Shown here: piece by piece, positions 1-8,100 of the stretch
Position numbering within the stretch: position 1 is the first letter of the stretch
Layout of the letters: the number at the start of each line of letters is the position of its first letter
Assembly: GCA_021646415.1 (NCBI GenBank)
Contig: SOEU01000002.1
Location: forward strand, 62,001 to 126,000
Reading direction: 5' to 3'
Length of the DNA stretch: 64,000 nucleotides
Source: Candidatus Brocadia sp.
GTDB lineage: Bacteria; Planctomycetota; Brocadiia; Brocadiales; Brocadiaceae
Made by a program: the position numbers and the translations under genes
Notes under the pieces: model-generated
The model's input: the letters and a program-made list of their open reading frames with translations, nothing else
What the model was told of the DNA's origin: nothing
Databases searched by the model: none

Positions 1-64
1 TCATTTAATTTAGCATTAACCTGTCAGGTGTGTCAAACTAATAATTAAGGGGGTTTAAAAATTA

Positions 65-93
65 TTCTGCCTTATTTAATGCATAAGGCAGAA
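65..93. repeat. Short inverted repeat (hairpin)
   Basis: An 11-base arm (TTCTGCCTTAT) is followed 7 bases later by its exact reverse complement. There is no T-run after either arm, so it is better described as a dispersed hairpin than a terminator. Confidence 0.4.
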
Positions 94-170
94 GGCAGAA
101 TAGTACGGGGGAGGATACCAAAAGCTTTCTACGGGGTCAAACTGCAAAATCCGGTGAGTAGGGAGATTTA

Positions 171-398
171 CTAAACTTCTTTACATTGAAAGGCTATGAT
201 GTACTGTACGTATTCTTCCAGGATCTTTGTTTGTTCATCTGTTGATAACAAACGGTAAGGCACAACGGCATCTCTGGTCCAGAAGCACGTATTTTTGATA
301 ATCATGCTGAGGTGGAGTATGCGAGGGAGGTGTTCCACCGGATATTTTTTCAAATCTATTCCATTAACGCCAATAGATTCCAGAAATTTATTATTCAT
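171..398 (-). CDS. Small conserved-looking hypothetical protein, 75 aa
   Basis: I do not recognise this protein. The start was set at the ATG whose first base pairs with position 398, because a strong Shine-Dalgarno (GGAAGGAG) lies 5 bases upstream of it. The longer reading frame to 443 adds 15 residues without such a site. The product is soluble, with no signal peptide or membrane segment, and ends with a helical acidic stretch (STDEQTKILEEYVQYI). It is separated from the type II secretion genes by about 310 bases, so it is probably its own transcription unit. The strong ribosome site argues that it is really translated; function unknown. Confidence 0.5.
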   Translation of the reverse strand: MNNKFLESIGVNGIDLKKYPVEHLPRILHLSMIIKNTCFWTRDAVVPYRLLSTDEQTKILEEYVQYIIAFQCKEV

Positions 399-709
399 AA
401 TTACTCCTTCCTTAGATTCGCCACTATCAATAGCCATTTTCACAATTATGTTTTAACATTCATAATTATCGGCACAAATGATGATTAATTTAATAAAAAG
501 TGCAGGGGTGAAGTATTTGTTGTGAGACGGGACTATACCAAATGTTTCGGTTCAATCGAGGACGATTGAACCAACAAAGTCGCCGAAGGCATTAAATTTA
601 TGATAAGGACTTTCAAATACTTTCGAAGGGGTGCTTCATGGGGTTTATCCAGCAGATGAAAAAGATTCTTCACTTCGTTCAGAATGACAAAGAGGGGAAA
701 GAGGAGAAG
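399..709. other. Gene-free stretch with dispersed repeat fragments
   Basis: No convincing gene is seen. The stretch contains a 10-base inverted repeat with a 4-base loop at 549-572 (GGTTCAATCG/CGATTGAACC) and, near 640-700, a phrase of the type 'aagattcttcacttcgttc' followed by an AG-rich run. These look like fragments of repeats that are scattered through the intergenic DNA of the window. Confidence 0.5.
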
Positions 710-2371
710 TTATAAGTCCGATGATACCCGTAATAATTCTTCCAGTGTTGTTTCACCCCTGCGAACTGTTTCAAGTCCATCTTCCCACAAGCTCTTTGTC
801 CCCCTCTTTTGAGCCTCTTTCATGATCTCACTGGAATCTTTATGGGCAAGGACAAGCCGCCGTATGGCATCGTCCACGCATAAAAACTCGGCAATACACT
901 TTCGGCCTTTAAATCCAGCATTATTACACTCATCACAGCCCCTGGGTTTATATAAGTATTCCCCCTCTTTCAATCCTACCGTCTTGCGTATATCCTCTCC
1001 GGGCAAATAGGGTTCACGACACTTTCCGCACATCTTTCGCACCAGACGCTGGGCAAGGACGCCAATGATACACGAAGAGATCAGATAGTCCTCCATCCCC
1101 ATATCCATTAATCTGGTAAATGCGGACGCCGAGTCGTTTGTGTGGAGCGTCGACAAAACAAGGTGCCCGGTTAAGGCAGCCTGTATAGCAATTGACGCTG
1201 TTTCCCGGTCTCTGATTTCACCAATAAGAATAATGTCGGGGTCGTGCCGTAAAATGGAACGCAGTCCGGAAGCAAAGGTCAAATCTATCTGAGGATTCAC
1301 CTGGATTTGATTTACTCCATCCATACTATATTCCACAGGGTCTTCTACGGTTACGATCTTTATCTCCGGTGAAACGAGCTCCTTCAGCACTGCGTACAGC
1401 GTGGTCGTTTTTCCGCTTCCCGTGGGCCCTGTTACAAGCAATATACCCTCAGGTTTATTCACCATGCGCCGGAACTTAACTAAAAATTCCTGGCCGAATC
1501 CCAGTTTTTCCAAATCGAGCGTAACCGCAGTCCGATCCAGAATCCTCATCACCACACCCTCACCATGGCTCATGGGAATAATCGAGACCCTCAAATCTAC
1601 CTCCTTGCCTGCCACCTTCATCTTGATCCGGCCATCCTGTGGCAGCCGTTTCTCTGCAATATTCAACTTTGCCATAATCTTGATACGGGAAATAATGCCA
1701 TTATAAAGCTCACGGGGAGGAGGCAAAAGTTCCCGCAAAACCCCATCCACACGATACCGCAACCGCGCATTCCTCTCAAAAACCTCCAGGTGCACATCGC
1801 TTGCCCCTATTTCGATCGCCTTTGTTAACGTACTATTCACCAGGCGTATAACGGGAGCTTCAGACGCCATGTCCCGCAAGTGCTCCACATCTTCCATTAC
1901 TTCAATACTGGATGTCGCCGTATCTTCCTCTTTAACTTCGCCTTCGTAAATAGTTTCAAGAGAGGCCAGAATATCTTTTTCACAGCCAGCAAAAATCCTT
2001 ACTTGTTTATTCGTAGCTAAAGCGACAGTCTCCGCCAGCAACGAATCCTGCGGGTCTGCAAGGGCAATGTCCAGCGTCCCATCGTTCAAACTGAGCGGGA
2101 GCACGCGGTTCGTCATCAGGAATACCTTAGGCATATTTTCCACCAGTGGATACCGGTCATCCTTTTTCTTTTCCCAGACTGGTATCTGCAGTAATTTACT
2201 ATAGGCAAGCCGGAGGTCTTCCTCTGAAACAGTCCCCAGATCAATCAGGATACGCCCCAGCTTTTGTCCTGTTTGCCTTTGCACCTCGATGGCACGGTCC
2301 AAATCAGCGCGAGTCACCTTGCCAATATCGAGCAACACGTCTCCAATATTGTTAATCGTTGCTTGATTCAT
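710..2371 (-). CDS. gspE: Type II secretion / type IV pilus assembly ATPase, GspE/PilB family, 553 aa
   Basis: This is the cytoplasmic hexameric ATPase that powers pseudopilus assembly in type II secretion. The N-terminus (about residues 1-120) is a GspE N-terminal (MshEN-type) domain. The Walker A motif GPTGSGKTTTLYA lies near residue 315, the Asp box and Walker B (IILIGEIRDRETA) follow, and the His box STLHTNDSA is present. Two CxxC pairs (CGKC, CDEC) about 35 residues apart form the zinc-binding element of GspE/PilB proteins. Length is normal for the family. It is the last of three secretion genes on the minus strand, after gspG and the H-like pseudopilin. No other gsp genes are in the window. 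GspE versus PilB is decided here by the GspG neighbour. Confidence 0.92.
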   Translation of the reverse strand: MNQATINNIGDVLLDIGKVTRADLDRAIEVQRQTGQKLGRILIDLGTVSEEDLRLAYSKLLQIPVWEKKKDDRYPLVENMPKVFLMTNRVLPLSLNDGTLDIALADPQDSLLAETVALATNKQVRIFAGCEKDILASLETIYEGEVKEEDTATSSIEVMEDVEHLRDMASEAPVIRLVNSTLTKAIEIGASDVHLEVFERNARLRYRVDGVLRELLPPPRELYNGIISRIKIMAKLNIAEKRLPQDGRIKMKVAGKEVDLRVSIIPMSHGEGVVMRILDRTAVTLDLEKLGFGQEFLVKFRRMVNKPEGILLVTGPTGSGKTTTLYAVLKELVSPEIKIVTVEDPVEYSMDGVNQIQVNPQIDLTFASGLRSILRHDPDIILIGEIRDRETASIAIQAALTGHLVLSTLHTNDSASAFTRLMDMGMEDYLISSCIIGVLAQRLVRKMCGKCREPYLPGEDIRKTVGLKEGEYLYKPRGCDECNNAGFKGRKCIAEFLCVDDAIRRLVLAHKDSSEIMKEAQKRGTKSLWEDGLETVRRGETTLEELLRVSSDL

Positions 2372-2534
2372 AATTCAACGCTTAAGAAATTTACGATTTA
2401 CGAATTACGATTTGAGATTGAAATAATCGCAAATCTGAAATCGTAAATCTAAAATTTTAATTCAGTCCCTCCCCGAGTTACATCACACACGGAGAGTGAA
2501 TATTGTTCCATCAGCCCACATATCTAACATCCCC

Positions 2535-2972
2535 TTACTCCCAACTTATCACATCCTTATCCTCACCGTCTCCTCCGGCATTACCATCCGCGCCGTATGA
2601 GACGATGTCGTAATCTCCATGCTCACCCGGATAGAGATAAACATAGTTATTCCCCCACGGGTCTTTGGGGATAATCTTCTTCTTTAAATACGGGCCCTTC
2701 CAGTTAACAGCCCCTTGTGGTTCCGCTACTAACGCCTCCAATCCCTGCTCCTGTGTGGGATATTTTGTCGTATCGAGTTTATACATCTCCAGGGCGCTTG
2801 AAAACCCTTCTATTTGCTGCTTGGCAACGGTTTGCCGGGATTCACCAACACGACCGATCATCTTGGGGCCTATCAATGCGGCAAGCAACCCAATAATAAT
2901 CATAACAATTAACAGTTCCAGCAAGGTAAAACCACCTTGCCTCAATAATTTCAACTTTAACCTATTTCCCAT
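2535..2972 (-). CDS. gspG: Type II secretion major pseudopilin GspG, 145 aa
   Basis: The product is the major subunit of the type II secretion pseudopilus. A short basic leader is followed by the prepilin peptidase site G|FTLLELLIV, with Glu at +5 and a hydrophobic N-terminal helix. The C-terminal half carries the GspG pattern: YPTQEQGLEAL, GPYLKK, DPWGNNYVY and DIVSYGADG, which includes the calcium-binding loop region. The start was moved to the internal ATG at 2972, 9 bases after a GGAG site. The upstream TTG at 2978 is only 3 bases from that site. The gene lies between the H-like pseudopilin gene and gspE on the same strand, with a gap of 163 bases to gspE. Confidence 0.93.
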   Translation of the reverse strand: MGNRLKLKLLRQGGFTLLELLIVMIIIGLLAALIGPKMIGRVGESRQTVAKQQIEGFSSALEMYKLDTTKYPTQEQGLEALVAEPQGAVNWKGPYLKKKIIPKDPWGNNYVYLYPGEHGDYDIVSYGADGNAGGDGEDKDVISWE

Positions 2973-3175
2973 TTTCAATTACTCCATATAATTTAATAAA
3001 AGGTTACACGGTATTGTGCAATGAAAATTCTATACAAGTTCATTAGTCCCTTAAGAAAGGGGGATAAAGGGGGTTGTGTCTTCTCCACGGATGGAAAATC
3101 TTAAAATAAAAACTTAATTACCTGACCCGAACGAGTCGGAAAAAGACAAAAATCGAAGCACGAAATTTGTGAGTC

Positions 3176-3208
3176 AACCCTGTCAGGGTTTAAAACCCTG
3201 ACAGGGTT
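3176..3208. repeat. Near-perfect palindrome just downstream of the pseudopilin gene
   Basis: The arms AACCCTGTCAGGGTTT and AAACCCTGACAGGGTT form a stem of about 16 bases with almost no loop. It starts 5 bases after the stop codon of the H-like pseudopilin gene on the minus strand. It may stop or stabilise that transcript, but no T-run follows, so a dispersed REP-like element is equally likely. Confidence 0.5.
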
Positions 3209-3212
3209 AGTT

Positions 3213-3872
3213 TTATTCATAATCTTCGTCACCTTCTTCTTCATCATCAAAAAATTCTGTTTCGTCATCATCCTCTTCGTAATCCTCATCATCTTCATCA
3301 ACGTTTATATACACTCCACCCGCAAGCGCGTTCTTCGCTAATGTATCAGAATTTAACCATTTATCAACATCTTTTTCCATTTCCCCGTCACCCGGTTCTC
3401 CTCCATTTCTTTCATACCGAACGACTTGTTCCATCACTTCGCCGATTTTATAATAGGCCAAACCACCCAGGGGCTCTACATGCAATACAGCCGCCATGTT
3501 CCCACAGACAAACCCGATTTTTTCTGCCAATGCAGTCCCGTTTGGATAAAACGTAAATGTCTTTATCTGGTCGTCCCTCGCCTCTGTCTTGTCAGTAAAC
3601 ACCTCTATGTTAGCGGGTAATCTGAGTATCGTTTTATCGTCATTCCAGCAAAAACCTCTATGAAGATCCATGGTTACTTTTGCCGCTTGAGCAGTCGACA
3701 TGGCCTTAATACGTGCCTCCCTGAGAAAGTATACAAGTTCTGACATCGCCTTCCGAAAATTAACCGTGTCAAAAGAACCTGCGTATCTCGGTATGGCCAC
3801 GCCGGCAATAATACCCATAATCGCCAAAACAACAATTAACTCAATAAGCGTAAAACCTTTATTACTTCGCAA
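3213..3872 (-). CDS. GspH-like prepilin with very acidic C-terminal tail, 219 aa
   Basis: The N-terminus has the type IV prepilin signature: a short leader, cleavage site G|FTLIELIVVL with Glu+5, and one hydrophobic helix. This fits a minor pseudopilin of the GspH/FimT group, which sits at the pseudopilus tip. The remainder is not conserved enough for me to place it exactly. The last 30 or so residues are almost entirely Asp, Glu and Tyr (for example DEDDEDYEEDDDE), which is not usual in GspH. Translation appears to start at TTG (3872), with an AGGA about 11 bases upstream; no ATG lies before the leader peptide. It is first in the order H-like, gspG, gspE. Family assignment is sure, the H label less so. 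Confidence 0.75.
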   Translation of the reverse strand: MRSNKGFTLIELIVVLAIMGIIAGVAIPRYAGSFDTVNFRKAMSELVYFLREARIKAMSTAQAAKVTMDLHRGFCWNDDKTILRLPANIEVFTDKTEARDDQIKTFTFYPNGTALAEKIGFVCGNMAAVLHVEPLGGLAYYKIGEVMEQVVRYERNGGEPGDGEMEKDVDKWLNSDTLAKNALAGGVYINVDEDDEDYEEDDDETEFFDDEEEGDEDYE

Positions 3873-4262
3873 TGGAACTGATTTCCTGCAATAAAAGTAA
3901 CAACTGAAAAATCAATTTATTCGCTCTGCATATGTAAAATGAAATCCTATACAATGAATATATTACATTTTACTACATTTTATGATAGTTTACAATCACT
4001 TAAGAAGCAGCCGAAAAAGTAGAAGCATGCCTTGTCTTTATATGCATGGGGGAAGGAATACGAAACTGCTTTATTACTCAGGAATTTCAAAGTTTGTATC
4101 ATAGCATACCAGACAACTCCCTGAATCGTTCGACCTAGCTCACGACGAAGTCCCCCTTTTCTAAGGGGACCTGAGGAAACCCACCTTAATAAACTAGGGG
4201 GTGAAGGGGTTGTTTTTAACCGGCATTTGCAGTGTATCTAAAAAGTCGCTGCCAAAGCCAGT

Positions 4263-4461
4263 GTAGGGTGCGTCCTACGCACCAAAACAATCCATCGTAT
4301 GGATGGTGCGTAGGACGCACCCTACACTGGCTGTTCTCGTGGGATAGGCATCCTTGCCTGCCATTATTGCAAAGAGAAATCTTACGATGTTAAAATTCCT
4401 CATATTCGTTCGGAATGAAAAGAAAGTCGTTGGGTTTTGTCTTTTAAAACCCAACTCATTT
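4263..4461. repeat. Dispersed repeat, copy A (about 195 bp)
   Basis: The element begins with a perfect 22-base stem (4264-4285 with 4304-4325, arm GTAGGGTGCGTCCTACGCACCA). It continues through the phrases 'ggcatccttgcctg', 'tcttacgatg', 'attcctcatattcgttcgg' and ends in a GTTGGGTTTT/AAAACCCAAC hairpin. The same order of sequence recurs at 18456-18650 with only scattered differences, and a truncated piece of the stem lies near 10142-10165. It has no coding capacity, so it is a non-autonomous repeat (MITE- or REPIN-like). Confidence 0.75.
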
Positions 4462-4492
4462 ATTTGTTTGTTTGTATTTTCAGCAATGTAAA

Positions 4493-4535
4493 AAAGAAAG
4501 GGGCGCCACGCCTTTTTACATGGCACCCCTTCTTT
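4493..4535 (-). terminator. Terminator-like hairpin
   Basis: The arms (AAAGAAAGGGGCGCCA and TGGCACCCCTTCTTT) pair with one bulge and one G-T pair. Read on the minus strand, the stem runs into TCTTTTTTAC. The nearest upstream minus-strand gene (the S-layer-like gene) already has its own terminator at 5102-5131, so what this would terminate is unclear. Confidence 0.35.
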
Positions 4536-4610
4536 AGTAAATAAATGGAAACAGTTTAGTTTTTTGAAGGATGCGTTGTGCTTTTTAAGTCCCTATAGGG
4601 ACATGAGGCA

Positions 4611-4762
4611 ATAGGCAGGCAATTTATTGCCTGTATTTTTATCAAAGAGAAATACAGTCCCGTAGGGACGATTGAGACGATTTTGTATCCATAATCTTCA
4701 TTCGCCCCTACAGGGCTTATTTTTATCTTTCTCTTAACACAGGCAATAAATTGCCTGCCTAT
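4611..4762. mobile_element. MITE-like element with 24-bp perfect inverted repeats
   Basis: The 24-base arm at 4611-4634 (ATAGGCAGGCAATTTATTGC continuing to CCTGT) is exactly reverse-complemented at 4739-4762, with 104 bases between. No transposase is inside. The interior carries GTAGGGACG/CGCCCCTAC-type half-palindromes. The element is 152 bp, the size of a MITE, but no target-site duplication is obvious and no second copy is in the window. Confidence 0.5.
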
Positions 4763-5101
4763 GAGCAATTTGCCCCTCCGGGGCGAAATCAGCACAAGGC
4801 TTTGCCTTGATAGTTTTTCAAATAACTAAAGTGTTACAATAAATGAAATTATGTATACAATTAGGCCTTCTGCGACTTATAAATACAAATTTTCCTGACA
4901 GGAGTCCACCCCCTTCACCCCCGCCAGCGGGGGACAATTGGTTGTCCCCCTCAGTGAGGGGGATTAAGGGGGAGGAAATTTCTGTTTGAAATTCTCAACC
5001 CGAACGCGTTAGAAGTTTAAATGAAAAGTGAATTAGGCCATCGACGGCTTTTAAAACAATAATGGCAAGGCGCGCCTTGCCACTACAATGTGCATAAAAA
5101 A

Positions 5102-5131
5102 CACGGGGGCGAACTTATGTTCGCCCCCGTG
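5102..5131 (-). terminator. Rho-independent terminator of the S-layer-like gene
   Basis: A perfect 13-bp GC-rich stem (CACGGGGGCGAAC/GTTCGCCCCCGTG) with a 4-base loop is followed on the minus strand by TTTTTTATGC. It lies about 45 bases after the stop of the 4.7-kb gene. This is the clearest intrinsic terminator in the window and fits a highly expressed gene. Confidence 0.9.
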
Positions 5132-5174
5132 GAAACTACTCATGTCCCTGCATTCTTCTACAGGGCCACTTCTC

Positions 5175-8100
5175 TTATTTCCTTCTTACTCTTACGGTCA
5201 CTGTGTCTCTTAAACCATCCGCCTCAAATCTGACCTTTGCGTTACCGGTCCTTCTTGTGGATGTGATGGTAAATGTTGCCTGACCGTTAGCATCTGTAAC
5301 AGCGCTCAACGGAGAAACCGATACACGCTTCTTACCCGTCCTCACCTCTGCCGTTACTGTTACACCAGGAACAGGGGTACCATCCTCGCATGTTACCGTT
5401 ACCGTTTCGTCAGCACTTGTCTCTCTTGTCAGTCTTAATGGTTCCGGTTCAGCATCCAGATTTGCTGGCGCCTCGCAAGGACGAAGAATTAATGCTATTC
5501 TTCCATCAGCGGTGCCTCCATCAGTTACAGTGACGGTCTTTGTGCCCGTAACATATCCTGTCGCTTCAACAGTTATCGTTCGATCTCCACAAGCCACATT
5601 ATTGAATACATAAGCACCATCTTGACCACCAACTGTAGCAGTCGTGGTTGTTTCACCTGTATCGAGAGTTACAGTAGCACCGTTGATTCCAGCACCCGTA
5701 TCAGAGTCCGTTACTTGGCCCAAAATTCTACCTTCACATGGCGTAGGTGTTGGTGTAACTGTTGGTGTTGGCGTTACCGGAACAATCGCAGTCAAAGAGA
5801 AGTTAACAACTTCTTCTTCTCCAGCATCTACGGTAACAACTTGAGGAGCGACTACCTGATAACCTGCTGCCTGCACAACTACCGCATAGGTTCCAGGCAC
5901 CACACCCGCAAAACTATAGTTACCATTGGCATCCGTTTGGGTGCTGGCAATGATGTTCTGCGGTGACGTGCCGTACGCAACGTTAGCACCTTCTATACCC
6001 GCACCTGTTCCTGCATCTGTTACCTGACCAGAAATAGAACCAGTTGTCGGTGTTACTGTTGGTGTCGGTGAAACTGTTGGTGTCGGGGTTGGCACTGCCT
6101 CAGTTACTGAAGCCGTATCCGTTACCGTCCTTGACGATCCCGTTGTATTAACTTCATCAATATAGGATATCGTCAAAGTATCACCAACAGCAGCCTGTAT
6201 CTGACTGAATTCCGTGGTACCACCGCTGGAGACAACCTGAATTGAACCAGAGAAGATACCCGTATCTTCACCCGTCTCAACCATCCTCACCTTCGTGCTA
6301 TTAACAAGAGATGTACGTATGAATACATCATTCAACAACGTTTGCGCAGAAGTATGAATCGCATTTCTCTCTTGGTCTGTTAAATTTATTATAGCAAACG
6401 CATTAATACCGTAACTATCTTCAGTAAACTCCAATGTAGCATCAGAAGCGCTGAAACTAAGCAGCGAGACTGCTGAAGACGACTGAGGACTTGTGTCGGT
6501 ATAGATAACATTTGCAACTCCATCCTGTACTGTTTTAACTGTACCGCTATTTGCACCTGATCCACCACCGGAGGTCGTCGTTCCGGTTGTGATTGTGGCA
6601 AGGAACGTACCGGTATTCACCCCATTTTCAACAAGGTCCATTGTTAAGTCACCACCAATATCGTAATTTGAACCCGTTACTTTTAGGGCGGTAGTCAGCG
6701 TGTCAGCTGCAGTCAGGCTCGTATTTCTGTCAACATCTACAACCGTTGCAACAACCGTGTCACCGGACAGGTAAGCAATATCTTTGCTTAAGTTGATTGT
6801 GCCCAGCGACGTTACGATGGAGATAGGATCTGTTGCAACATCCGTGCTGTCACAAGATCCATCCGGTGAATCGATGTAGAAAACTCTTACCGAATCACCA
6901 TTGGAAACTTTTAACAGATCAGAGCTGTTCGATGATGAAGTACCGCTTGAGAGTTGGAATGAACCCTTAAAGGTACCTGAATCGTTGGCAGTTTCTACCA
7001 GCGGAAAATCAATAGTATTTCCACCACTGCTCAGATCGACAGAAGTGCTTCTGATTGAACTAAGTGTACTCGCATAAATGATCTTTGCCGTACCACCATT
7101 TACGAAGTTCCTTGACACATTACCTGTGGATGATCCGGATGGCAATCCTAAACCATCTTCATTGAAGAATATCTGCCTACCGGTTGCACTATCTGCCTCA
7201 AAGGTGGTCTGCTTACTTCCGGTAGATGTGTTAAGGTCCTGATCAACCAGCGTTACAACGACAAATGTATCAGGCCCAGTGCTTCCTACAATGTCTGTAG
7301 ACAGGGAACCTGAATATGACGTGAATCCCATATCCGATGTGGTAATAGCAAGGGTGGGACCGCCCATATAAACGTTACCTGCTCCGATTGCGTCGTTATA
7401 ACGGATACGGAAGGTTGCGCCACAAAAACCACCAATACGGAAAAGAGATGTTCCGCTAACAGTTGATGTATCAACCCTCTCTGTCTGCATGTCATTTCCA
7501 ATTACCTGCACCCATGTATTATCAGGATCGAAGGCTGTAGAATTGGAAAGTTTTGTTACAGATAATGTAGTAACACCCGGGCTACAAACCTCGGAAAATT
7601 CCTGCGTCGTACCATCAAATATCCGTACTACAGAACCTGTTCCAATAAAGCTTTGGAGACCAGTCCCAGTTAAATTTCCGTCTTGGAAGACAAGGGTAGA
7701 GGTTCCTGTGAAATCGGAGATAAGTGAGGTAACAGACGTCGAAGTGTTTGTAGTTAAGCGAACTCTGGTATCATCGAAACCAATGGTACCAACAAAAGTA
7801 GCCGAGTTAGCGCCAGTTTCAACAATAGGAACAGAAACCCACCTTATACCGTCAGGTGAAATTTCTAAAGTGTTATCTAATCCATCGAGTCTTGCTACAA
7901 AAGAAGAAGTCGTAGCGGACGTCAGGAAGCTGTCAGCGGTTGAAGAAGTACCTCGTACCAGAGGTATAGTACTTACCGATTCAGTCCCTAAGCTAAATGT
8001 TGTAGCTCCTAAAGAATTGGCACCACTACCGCTTACATTAGAAGTCAAACCTTGTGGCACCATCCACACGAGGCTATTATCCGTGTTGGATATTCTAATT

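Larger units (their letters stand above)
3873..5101. other. 1.2-kb gene-free region rich in dispersed repeats
   Basis: No believable gene is found. Open frames here run through repeats and have repeat-like composition. Identified contents are the dispersed repeat copy at 4263-4461, the hairpin at 4493-4535, the inverted-repeat element at 4611-4762, and a G-rich run with CCCCCGCcagcGGGGG near 4915-4931. The last has a close relative near 61871-61890. This is the main repeat cluster of the window and separates two minus-strand operons. Confidence 0.6.

Noticed and set aside
4556-4795. 79-codon frame on the minus strand, and 4275-4526 likewise
   Set aside because: Both run through inverted or dispersed repeats and read the repeat units as protein; no ribosome site and no family.
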